Assembly (NCBI RefSeq): GCF_036785885.1
Contig: NC_092322.1
Span: 39,701,994-39,765,993 of the forward strand
DNA: 64,000 nucleotides
Origin: Coffea arabica
Taxonomy: Eukaryota > Streptophyta > Magnoliopsida > Gentianales > Rubiaceae
Direction of reading: 5' to 3'
The position numbers and the translations under genes were made by a program. The notes below the pieces were generated by a model that saw nothing but the letters and a program-made list of their open reading frames with translations, was not told the origin of the DNA and made no database searches. Positions 31,099 to 42,800 of the stretch are shown in pieces. The stretch's first letter is position 1. Every line of letters begins with the position of its first letter.

Positions 31099-31415
31099 TT
31101 TCACAATTTAAGTAATATTTAGCTATATTATATAAATAAATCCCTCCTTAAGTTAAATAAGAAGATGATCATGGGTTTAGAAAGCATATTATTGGCCATA
31201 TGAGTTACTTGCGTATGAAATTGGTTAAGAATGAGAAATTGACTTGAATTTGTTATAATGGTGGTATAATTGGCTCTCCTTTACTTGATATTATGAGTAC
31301 TTGAATTTAATTGAATAATTGCATAATGGTTATTTACTTTGTTTTGAGGAAATGAAGTTGAAATGCTACATATGTTTATTTTCAAATTTTGGATCATTGT
31401 TGGTTTGTATTTCTT

Positions 31416-31455
31416 ATTGCTTGAGGACAAGCAATGGTTCAAGTGTGGGGGTATT
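31416..31455 (+). other. Hairpin H2 and polypurine tract, family A copy 1
   Basis: ATTGCTTG-AGGA-CAAGCAAT, a perfect 8-bp stem (31416-31435), then AAGTGTGGGGGTATT directly before LTR 2. Copy 2 at 36598-36637. Confidence 0.85.
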
Positions 31456-33246
31456 TGATAAGAGTATATTTTACGTATTTTTAGTGTGCTTTATTAATTA
31501 GTTTTGGTGTGTTTTATTTAGTTTTATAAATAATTAACTAAGATTCTAGTGAAAATATGCATTTTGTGGTTAAAGTGTGAAAATTGCATTTCTATTGATT
31601 TTTATGGTAAAAACTTCATATTTTGTAGGTTTAATGATTCAATCATCAAATGAAGTGCATTGAGAAAATATTTGGATGATTGAAGATGGATTAAAATGGT
31701 GAAAATAAAATATAAAGTGTAAAAGGAAAAATGCAATTTGAATCAAGAAAAAGTCAGCTTTGACAATTCAGACACATTTTCGTATTTTGACTATATCTGG
31801 AGCTACACAGATCGGATCAAGGTGATCTTGGTACCATTTTGAAGCTAAGAGATATATCTACATTTGGTGTGAAGACATCAAAGTCCAATTCGGCTGTTTT
31901 CTTGGTCAAAATGTCAAAATACAGAAGTCAAAGTCTGCTGCTGAGAGCTGAAAACGCGGAATTGACCAGTCAGTGGTATTTTTATCATATCTCGGTCTAG
32001 ACAGCTCCAAATTGGATGATTCTTGAGGCATTGGACAGCTATTTCAATGGACTACAACTTCTATGTTTTGTACAAGAGCTAATTCAGCCGTCATCATAGA
32101 GAAAATAGCAGTTGAAGTAGCCAGATTCTGGTCAGAAATAGCTGCTGGTACAACCTGTTTTCTCCTTCAACAATTTACAGCTATGGATGAACGTATGACA
32201 ACCAATTAGCAGCTGTAAAAGGGATGTTTCAAGCCTCATTTCCTGATTGCATTGATCTATATATAGCCATGGACTTGCAGGATTCAGAAAAAAACTTGGG
32301 AGAAGGCTAGAGAAACTCACCAGAAATGTAGTTTTCACTAGAGTTTCCTTGGTTCATTAGTATAGTATAGGTAGAGTAGTTTATCCATCTTGTATTTGTA
32401 GTTAGATTTGGATGAAGATTGGAGGGGCAAAGATGAAGAGGTTGATCTCATGTGACAAGGGTGATATCTCTTCTACTACTTTCTCTCTTTTATTGGATTT
32501 CATGTTTAATTATAATACAAGTTGGCTTTGTGTTTTTATTATGTTTAGTTAAAGTTTATGCCTAGAGTTATGGTTGAACTTGCTATATTTTGTTAATGAT
32601 GTTTATTTGGTTATTTGGTCATATTATTTTGAGCAAGCTATTTATCACTTTTGGTTATCTAATCATGATTAACTGGCCATTAATTATGATAATCTTAAGG
32701 TGTTAAGTTTGCAATGAAAATTGGAATTTAACACTAGTTCAAAGAAGTGATAAGCCTAGGGAGTACACTCACGAAAGTAGAGGTGCACCTATGCGGCTTA
32801 AGTGACTTGTTTCATGTAATTTCATAGAAGAAATGAACTTGTAGTTAATTTCATAACCACGAGAGTAGGTATGACTTAATTACAAGTATAGTTGATTCAC
32901 TACGAAAGTAGGTTTCACATACATTAGGAAATTACGCCATAACTAATCAAGATAATAGCATTCACTTAACCGATAATCTCATTTGCAAGAGTAGTAAGGA
33001 ATTCCATATCTCTAGGAGCTTTCTAGTGTTATTTTCTTAAATTTTATATTTGTGGTAGTCTAAATAATAAAGGAGTTTGAAAACATCAGTAATTGCATTC
33101 TTCCCTGTGGGATCGACCCTTAATACCCTATACTCGCTCACGATTCGTATACTTGCGATAAATCGCGTGTGGGGTATTTAGGAATTTATAAATGTAAAAC
33201 TTGATTGGGATGAGCTTAATATTATATGTATACCCCGCGCACGTCA
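31456..33246 (+). repeat. LTR 2 (middle) of family A
   Basis: C at 32088 (as in LTR 3) and C at 32963 (as in LTR 1), so it is a mosaic of the two outer LTRs. Confidence 0.95.
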
Positions 33247-33482
33247 AGTTTTTGGCGCCGCTGCCGGGGAAAATTTGGCAATATCGGTGTGAAGAGCAAC
33301 TTTATTAATTTAGACAATTTTTCTTATTTTTATTGTTTTTGCTGTATCTTATGTGTTTTATGTCATTTTTTTTTTGAATCAACTTTTATTTTATTTTATT
33401 TTTTCTGTTTTAGTTTGTGTCTTGGAATCTATCCTTCTTAACTAATCTTACTTTTGAGATTGTTTAAAAGTAATTTTAGATA

Positions 33483-34565
33483 ATGAGGAGGGTAGGTGAA
33501 TTGGGAGGACAATGCTTGAGAAATGGAAGTTTGGCAATGGATGGTTACCAAGTGCAAAGCTCCTTCAACAGAGGTAACCAAGAATTTACTGAAGATATGT
33601 TTTTTGAAAATGGTTTAAGGTGCTTAAAAGCTAAATTTGATGTTATGATGTTACAAGTTCAAATGGACACAATTAAGCATGAAATTGAGCAAGGGAGGAA
33701 TGTTAATGCTTTTAATTCTTATCATGTGATTTGTGACTTGTGTGGAGGTTATCATGCTACTAATACATGTATGCAAGTACAAAATGTGGATTATTATTAT
33801 GAATTAGAGCATTACAATCCTTGTTTTGATCAATATAGTGCTAATTGGAGCAATTCTCCTGCTTATGGTTGGGATAATCAATTTACTTATAGTAATTCTT
33901 CATATTTTTACGATTACCAACCTGAATGTGCCCAATATGAATCAAAACCATCTTGGGAGTTGGCAATTGAAATGGTAGCTAATGATTCTAAGCCATCTTG
34001 GGAGTTAGTTGTAGAAAAATTAGCTATTGCAACTTCTGACCGTTTTGACAGGATTGAGGAAAGAATAGATGAATTAGCTTCTCACTTTGGTAGAATACAT
34101 GAGCAATTGAGTGCATTGTGTGAAGTTATTTCGTCTAATAAATTGCAAAATGATCCTAGCATGAATGGTAGGAATGTTGTATGTGAAAATGGATTGCATT
34201 TTGATGAAAATGATGAATCTCAATTGTGTTTCAATGAGCAAATGTCCATTTCACATGATAATATCTTTGGAACTAACTTTGAACCTCAAGAGGTGAGTTT
34301 TAATGACTCATTTTTCATCCCTCTTGAGGAGTGCATTGAAAGTATAGGTTCTAAGGGTATTGCTGCCCAAGATACTCTCATGGCATTTCCTTTGGTAAGT
34401 TTTCAAGAGGTATATATTCAAGGTAATATCTATGAAACACTTGGGATAGGTAAGCTACTTTCATCTCTCACATCATTAGAACATGTGACTTTTACTATAA
34501 AGTCACCTTTTAATGATCCACCACGATCTAAAATGGTGGATTACTCTTTAACCAAGCCTCCTTGA
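33483..34565 (+). CDS. Family A gag-like ORF, copy 2
   Basis: Same 360-residue protein as copy 1, with the CCHC-like knuckle and the duplicated SKPSWEL; I saw no difference. It lies exactly 5182 bp downstream, in the second interior (33247-36637), with its own primer-binding site (33253-33270), box M1, CGCG array, hairpins and R1/R2. The identity supports a very recent duplication. Functional interpretation as for copy 1. Confidence 0.65.
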   Translation: MRRVGELGGQCLRNGSLAMDGYQVQSSFNRGNQEFTEDMFFENGLRCLKAKFDVMMLQVQMDTIKHEIEQGRNVNAFNSYHVICDLCGGYHATNTCMQVQNVDYYYELEHYNPCFDQYSANWSNSPAYGWDNQFTYSNSSYFYDYQPECAQYESKPSWELAIEMVANDSKPSWELVVEKLAIATSDRFDRIEERIDELASHFGRIHEQLSALCEVISSNKLQNDPSMNGRNVVCENGLHFDENDESQLCFNEQMSISHDNIFGTNFEPQEVSFNDSFFIPLEECIESIGSKGIAAQDTLMAFPLVSFQEVYIQGNIYETLGIGKLLSSLTSLEHVTFTIKSPFNDPPRSKMVDYSLTKPP

Positions 34566-36637
34566 AAAAGGAGGTGATATAGTCGAGCCAACGACTATAA
34601 ATAAAAGCGCTTATTGGGGGCAACCCAATGTTTGTTTAAGTTTATGTTATTTTGGGGTGATTTTATATTTAAAGTATGTGTTTGAGTTATTTTGTTATTT
34701 TTCATTTGTAGGTATTGGAAATGAAAGCAAAAGTGACCAAATGAGGTGAAAAAGGCGAAATTTGATCAAGGAACTCAACCCCTCAATTTGAGTATTTGTT
34801 GTTTTTGATTTGTTAGAAGGGGTTAAAATGCATATTTTGATCATTTTACATGTGCATGCATTGAGTATTTTAGCAAACAAATGATTTATGATGCATTTTG
34901 AGTGATTGGGGTATTAGTTGTAAATTTTTAAAAGTTGAATTTCTGCTAAAAATCGCAGCAGAAAAACGCGTTTCTCAAGAAAACGCGCCTCTGAATCGCG
35001 TGTTCACAGAATCGCGTTTTCAATTCTGCACTCGCAGAACAGAAAACGCGCCTTGAAACGCAACTTAAAGTCGCGTTTTGATGGCAGTCGCGTTTTCAAG
35101 CCTGGATCAAACTAAAAAACGCGACTTAGAAAACGCGCATCGAAGTCGCGTTTTCTCAAATAACCGCGTTTTCAATCCTGCAAGATTGGTGAAGGAAACG
35201 CGACTTCAAAAACGCAGCTTAGTGGCGCGTTTTTTTCAGCAACGTTTTCTGAGCATTTTTTTTAAACAAAAAAATGCAATTTCCTTGATTCTCTTTTTCT
35301 TCTTTTCCTCATATATTTTCTTGTACCTTGAGTTGCTTATTGTGTATTTTTTTATAGGTACATCACCAAAACAAGGGCTTGAAGTTACGGATCGCCGTTT
35401 TGATGTTTTGAGCCTTTGTTATCACTTTTGTTTCTCATTTTCCATTTTTAGGTTTATATCACTAATGGTTACCAAATGGAACTCATGAAGCGATGAAGAC
35501 AGGCGAACAACGTACCTTGAAGCTTCATATTCAATCGCAACAATAGGGGAGTATTACTTTCTTTATCTTGATTTTCCTTTTTACACATTGAGGACAATGT
35601 GTATGTTAAGTGTGGGGGGAGAATTGAGATTATATACATTGTATGTGATTGACTTATTAGTTGCAAATATTGGACTTGTGTTAAAATTCAAATTTTTCTA
35701 CAATCTTGTCCAAAATTGCAAACTTGCCCCAAAAAGTTTCAATTTTTTCGATTTTATCCAAAGGGGTAACAAGTTTCATACCATTAGTAGTTCCAATTTC
35801 TTCTACATTTGAGATAAATATATGTGATTTGGAAACTTCTTTTCTCATTTAACTTGGAAATGACTATTATGTGATTATAATTTTTGCATTTGTAGGAAAG
35901 TATATCTTTTAAAGTGGAGAAAATTATGCCTATATTTTTTTTGCATATTTGATGAAATTTCTTCTCTTTATTGGATTTTATAAGTTAAGTGATAAATATG
36001 GTCAATAATTGCAATACTCTTCTCATGATTATGCTTTCGAGGGAATGTTATTATCTTTACTTTAAAAAAAAAAATAAATGAAAAAAAAAGAAGAAAAAAA
36101 AAAGATTTATTCTACTCCAATGATTCTTGTACTTAGTAACCGGGTGTCTTCATCTAAAAATGTCGACTTTCGCGTAAAACGGTACTTGAATTAAGAGTAT
36201 GCAAAGCAACTTGAGTATGTGAAGTGTTGAGTAACCGGTGATCTTCATCTAAAAATGTCGACACTCGCGTAAAAAGATACTTTCACAATTTAAGTAATAT
36301 TTAGCTATATTATATAAATAAATCCCTCCTTAAGTTAAATAAGAAGATGATCATGGGTTTAGAAAGCATATTATTGGCCATATGAGTTACTTGCGTATGA
36401 AATTGGTTAAGAATGAGAAATTGACTTGAATTTGTTATAATGGTGGTATAATTGGCTCTCCTTTACTTGATATTATGAGTACTTGAATTTAATTGAATAA
36501 TTGCATAATGGTTATTTACTTTGTTTTGAGGAAATGAAGTTGAAATGCTACATATGTTTATTTTCAAATTTTGGATCATTGTTGGTTTGTATTTCTTATT
36601 GCTTGAGGACAAGCAATGGTTCAAGTGTGGGGGTATT

Positions 36638-38428
36638 TGATAAGAGTATATTTTACGTATTTTTAGTGTGCTTTATTAATTAGTTTTGGTGTGTTTTATT
36701 TAGTTTTATAAATAATTAACTAAGATTCTAGTGAAAATATGCATTTTGTGGTTAAAGTGTGAAAATTGCATTTCTATTGATTTTTATGGTAAAAACTTCA
36801 TATTTTGTAGGTTTAATGATTCAATCATCAAATGAAGTGCATTGAGAAAATATTTGGATGATTGAAGATGGATTAAAATGGTGAAAATAAAATATAAAGT
36901 GTAAAAGGAAAAATGCAATTTGAATCAAGAAAAAGTCAGCTTTGACAATTCAGACACATTTTCGTATTTTGACTATATCTGGAGCTACACAGATCGGATC
37001 AAGGTGATCTTGGTACCATTTTGAAGCTAAGAGATATATCTACATTTGGTGTGAAGACATCAAAGTCCAATTCGGCTGTTTTCTTGGTCAAAATGTCAAA
37101 ATACAGAAGTCAAAGTCTGCTGCTGAGAGCTGAAAACGCGGAATTGACCAGTCAGTGGTATTTTTATCATATCTCGGTCTAGACAGCTCCAAATTGGATG
37201 ATTCTTGAGGCATTGGACAGCTATTTCAATGGACTACAACTTCTATGTTTTGTACAAGAGCTAATTCAGCCGTCATCATAGAGAAAATAGCAGTTGAAGT
37301 AGCCAGATTCTGGTCAGAAATAGCTGCTGGTACAACCTGTTTTCTCCTTCAACAATTTACAGCTATGGATGAACGTATGACAACCAATTAGCAGCTGTAA
37401 AAGGGATGTTTCAAGCCTCATTTCCTGATTGCATTGATCTATATATAGCCATGGACTTGCAGGATTCAGAAAAAAACTTGGGAGAAGGCTAGAGAAACTC
37501 ACCAGAAATGTAGTTTTCACTAGAGTTTCCTTGGTTCATTAGTATAGTATAGGTAGAGTAGTTTATCCATCTTGTATTTGTAGTTAGATTTGGATGAAGA
37601 TTGGAGGGGCAAAGATGAAGAGGTTGATCTCATGTGACAAGGGTGATATCTCTTCTACTACTTTCTCTCTTTTATTGGATTTCATGTTTAATTATAATAC
37701 AAGTTGGCTTTGTGTTTTTATTATGTTTAGTTAAAGTTTATGCCTAGAGTTATGGTTGAACTTGCTATATTTTGTTAATGATGTTTATTTGGTTATTTGG
37801 TCATATTATTTTGAGCAAGCTATTTATCACTTTTGGTTATCTAATCATGATTAACTGGCCATTAATTATGATAATCTTAAGGTGTTAAGTTTGCAATGAA
37901 AATTGGAATTTAACACTAGTTCAAAGAAGTGATAAGCCTAGGGAGTACACTCACGAAAGTAGAGGTGCACCTATGCGGCTTAAGTGACTTGTTTCATGTA
38001 ATTTCATAGAAGAAATGAACTTGTAGTTAATTTCATAACCACGAGAGTAGGTATGACTTAATTACAAGTATAGTTGATTCACTACGAAAGTAGGTTTCAC
38101 ATACATTAGGAAATTACGCCATAACTAATCAAGATAATAGCATTTACTTAACCGATAATCTCATTTGCAAGAGTAGTAAGGAATTCCATATCTCTAGGAG
38201 CTTTCTAGTGTTATTTTCTTAAATTTTATATTTGTGGTAGTCTAAATAATAAAGGAGTTTGAAAACATCAGTAATTGCATTCTTCCCTGTGGGATCGACC
38301 CTTAATACCCTATACTCGCTCACGATTCGTATACTTGCGATAAATCGCGTGTGGGGTATTTAGGAATTTATAAATGTAAAACTTGATTGGGATGAGCTTA
38401 ATATTATATGTATACCCCGCGCACGTCA
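36638..38428 (+). repeat. LTR 3 of family A
   Basis: C at 37270, T at 38145. Ends GCGCACGTCA, followed by the TSD ACTAA. Confidence 0.95.
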
Positions 38429-38433
38429 ACTAA

Positions 38434-39846
38434 TGAACAGGGTTGTTTGATGAACCCTGGACTTGATTTCTGCAGAAAAAAGTTTCGGGTAGAGAAGTTT
38501 GGGCTGAAATTTAAGGGGTTGCTAATGCTATCTGCTAAAATTTTCAAACGAAAGTTATTCAACTATATCCCTAGAAGGTGCAGAAAAAATAATTACTCTA
38601 AAAGGAGGTAAAACCAGAGAGAAAATCGCATTGGAAGGGAGCTGGTGCGCCAGCTCGTTTTCCAGATTTTTTGCAGAAAAACTCCTTTTCTTTCTTCTTT
38701 GTTTTCCTTTCTTTCTTCTCTCTCTCTCTCTCTTTCCCTATCGTTTTTTCTCATTCCCGCTCACCTAAAGCTGCATTGTCAACATTTTTAAATGAGACTA
38801 AAACAACAAAACCCTCATCTCAATGGAGAGGATGGAATGGGTTTTGTTGGCTCATTTTGGACCATTTAATGATCTTGTCTCCAGAGGTTTCTTGATAATT
38901 CTTGTAGAGATGAGGTGTCTTGTACTAATCAGACGTGGAAGGCACGAAAATGGGGAGCCAAAACAAATTTGAGAACCTCCAAAATGGCTTAGCTATCTGT
39001 GTACTATCCTTGCGAAGGAAGAAGAAAGCTGCAGTTTTTTTTTTTTTATTGAAAAACTGCAATTTTCATTTTCGTTTTCTTCTGTTCTTTTCCTCTTGAT
39101 TTTCCTACAAAACCAATCAAATAAAAATCAAATAAGGTAAAAATGTTTTTTTTTAGACAGATGAAATGGCAATAAATAAATAAATAAATAAAATAAAATA
39201 AAAAGGAATAAAGAAGATAATAAAATTTTGGTGTCTACGTCTATTTGATTTCACCTAAATAGTGTAAATAGAATATAATATATCTCTATTTAATTTTGCC
39301 TAAATGTACTGTTTAGTTGAAATCAAATAGATATATAAATGGGTTTTAAAAAATATTAGTTTTTCACTCATGTTCATTTTCTTTTACTCGAAAATTGAAA
39401 ATAAAGAAGATATTTAATATAAATATTATTGAGTGTTTAAATCGAATTAAATTTGGACAGAAAGAGTAAACGAAGGAAAAGTATGATAAAAAGAAATAAG
39501 TGATTGGCACTTTCAAATTTTAAAACAATCACAAGGTAAGTAATTTAACTGTTGGTCTTAAAGGTGGTGAGTATAAATTTCATATTTAAACTACAATTTG
39601 TTAGCATGATTATAGAATTCGAGTTATGACCCATTAATTAGATGACCTTATTATACAACTCAATAAATGAATTATTACCAATGAAAAAGGCCACAAATAT
39701 TGAATAGATTCACATAATGAAATCAAATAGATATATACATGAGTTTAAAACAAAATTGTTAGTTTTATATCTATTGAATAGCATGTGTAAAATTACAATT
39801 AGCCTATTCAGGTAAAATCAAATAAAGATATATTACATGGTATTCG
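38434..39846. other. Unclassified flank with CT-rich leader and simple repeats
   Basis: A palindrome GAGCTGGTGCGCCAGCTC (38639-38656), a CT-rich tract (38690-38740) and an (AATA)n tract (39172-39205). From 39300 several imperfect copies of AAATCAAATAGATATATA occur. No protein domain. Confidence 0.45.
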
Positions 39847-42800
39847 TGTGATAACTCGAGAAAATCTTGAATAGACTTAGCCATTATTACCCTTATTTCG
39901 TCATTTGAAATATTATAGATAACAAATAATTGGTCAAATTAAATGACTAAATTTAATTATTCTATAAATTAAGAATTTAGAAATATCCTAGAATGATGTC
40001 AAAAAAATAATAAAATAAATTAACATTGAAAAATTATATGAATCAAATAAATACATGATATGCATACCGTAATTTGTGTGATTTGAAGATATTATAATTG
40101 AACGAGCTACATGTCTAGTTAATTTCCTATAAAACCAAATGTGTGAGAATCTAATAGATTAAGGAAATACAAATGAGGTTAGGAGTTAATGTGTGAGTTA
40201 ATAAAATCACAGCCCTTAGTAAGCAAATAAGTGGATATCAAATGACCTAACTAACCCTTCATCCTAGCTAATTTACTGTGCGACCAGCCGGATACCTGAG
40301 TTCTAGAACTAAGTAGAAGCTGAGTGGAGAGCTTTGGAATTATCATCACCGACTGAAGAGGAAGTGAGTGATCAGCTCATTTGGAGTACCAACTGAGAGA
40401 GTGAGAGAAAGAACTCTGCATTTTTTTCTTTGGCAGCAACAACCGAGAGAGAAAACAGAACATCCGAATAGCTTTCCCATTTCTGCATTCTTTAACCGAC
40501 CAAAACTGAGAGCTAAAGTGAAGGATAGGAAGAGAAACTTTGTTAGTTTCTTCACTGATTAGCTTCAACCGAGAGGAAGAGTGAAAGCTGCTGCAAGTTT
40601 AAGAGAAACCGAAGCTAGGAGCAGGAGCAATCCGCCGTTATTAAAATTTAACCGAGAAGGTAAGAATCTTGTAACCACCTTTTATTTCTTGAATATAACT
40701 GAAAATATGGGCTGCATGTTAGTTTTTAGCAAGGAATAATAAGATTTAACAGAGGGGAATTCTGATAAGAAGGAAGAAAAGATGGGAGCTAGACTGAAGT
40801 TGTAGGAACGGAGTGTAAGTTGCATGGGTTGCAGCCTGTGATCATTGTGAAATGGAAACTAATGACAGGAAATGCATGTAATACGTTAGCCTTATGTATT
40901 ATGGGAAGTTTAGTTGAAGAAACTTGGGAAAAGATGGAATTTTGGGTTGAGACCGTAGGAAGAAACATGCTGGAATTTTTCCAGCTTCATCCGAGAGGAA
41001 GAAACTGAAATTTGCAGCTTAGTAACCGAAAGTATGGAGTAACTTTCTGCTAGAAGCTCAAACCATGTGTTATGTCCTTGTCTTATCTGAGTAACTAGTG
41101 CAGAGTTGTTAGCTTGAGTGAAAAATTTGCAAGAATTAACCGGTGGTTCTGTCTAGCTAGCCGGGAGATGAAGTAAGGAAATTTTCCAATTTTCTTGACA
41201 GATTTTTGGGTTCCAAATTCCTACGTTGAAACTGAATACCTTGCATAATTTTTTAGTTTTAGCATGTATGGTGGAGTTGAATGGGAACTGAAGTAGTTAA
41301 TGGAGAAATCTCTTGTTTAAAAACTGATTGCTGTCCAAAACAATCACAGCTTGACCGAGAGAGAGAAATAGACTTCAGATCAGTTTTTCCTTTGAAATTC
41401 TGGCTGTAAAATTTAATATGGATGATCAAGTTTACTCTGTAGTTGGAGAATCATCTTTTGCATGATGAGTTGGAGTTAAAACTGAAGAAAATTATGGAGA
41501 AAGCACCATATGTGAAATTGCTATACTGCTGGAAATTGTAATGTGTTGCTGGCCGAATTAGTTGAGGCTTTTGGTGGGATTCTTTTCCGGAATTGTGTGT
41601 TATTTGTTCTAGTTTGGGTGGGCAAATTATGAGCTACGTGTTTAGTGTTTCAAGCAAGTAAAAGATGGAGATTTGTTGAACAATTTGAATGATATTGCTG
41701 GAAATTATACTTGTTGGCCAAAACAGGGAAGAGATGAACTTTGCTTGAAGTTTTTGAACAAAATTCTAAGATAGTTTGTTGTAACTGTACATATATATAT
41801 ATATATATATATATCCGTTTCTAGCATCTTAACCTTGTTTTGAATACTTTAAAGAATTTAAAACTCGAAGGGCTAGTGAAGTGGAACAAATAGGAATAAC
41901 ATGCAAACTAGAGTCTAGTTCAGTCTAAAAGGAAAGAAATAAAAGTTCCATCAGCTTTAATTATTAAGATTAGAATGAAATGATTTAATTTTAGCTCAAA
42001 TGTTTTATAAGATCTTAAAATTTATATATGTACGTTAACCTTGTTTTAGAGCTACCAAACCTAATGGATTTTGAAGTAATATTGCTTAATTGTGTTGAAT
42101 GGTTGAAATGGTAATGAGATTAAGACTTATATAATGTGTTAGAAACTCTAAGGTAATTTGTTATGGCTATATACACGAAATGGCTCCTAATCACTTAAAT
42201 TAGTTTTTATAATATTTAAGAGACTATAAAACTTGAGAAGTTAAGGTTGTGAAATAAAATTTAATTCACAAACAACCTAGAGCTTAGTTAGTCTTAAAAG
42301 GGAAAATGGAGTATCTATAAGCCATAATTAATACTGGATTGAGAAAGTATATTCGTTTAAACCTTATACAAGTTTATAAACTTGAAGATAGGTATTTCAT
42401 GGTTTAAAATTAATAAAGTCAATAAGTTTTGAAAATAAAATGATAAATAAATATTGAGAATGTTATAGTTGTATTTTAAGGTCAAACTTGATTTTAATAA
42501 GTTTAAATAAAAGAATAACAAATGATCGACTACAAATTATATATTTACTTTGAACTTATTAACTTGTACTAGGAAGTAGCCGTGAACCAGGAAACCAACT
42601 CGAAACTCGAGAGTAGTCATTTGAATCCTTGGTGAGTGTTTTTCAAATTATGTGTTAACTGTTTATGTGTATGTATTATGAATATTGTTAAATGATTCAT
42701 TGTGAAGTGTTTTCAATTGTCCCTCGCCTTCTAAATCGGAAGTGTACTTTATCGCACTCGACTTAGTTTGAACTTGAAGGTATTAAGCTAAGAAACTCTT

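Larger units (their letters stand above)
26274..38428 (+). mobile_element. Family A tandem array: LTR-interior-LTR-interior-LTR
   Basis: Three 1791-bp LTRs and two 3391-bp interiors with an exact period of 5182 bp. One TSD, ACTAA, flanks the whole array (26269-26273 and 38429-38433), so it arose from one insertion that was then duplicated. The interior has a tRNA-Asp type primer-binding site, one gag-like ORF and long noncoding sequence; protease, RT and integrase are absent, so it is non-autonomous (LARD-like). I assign it to the Athila/Tat side of Ty3 from the primer-binding site, the LTR length and the terminal G-run motif. I saw two differences between the outer LTRs, so it is very young. 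Confidence 0.93.

Noticed and set aside
26274..38428. Assembly artefact as the explanation for the identical tandem copies
   Set aside because: Not excluded, but the three LTRs differ at two sites in the pattern crossing over predicts, and the TSD occurs once, so a real array is favoured.
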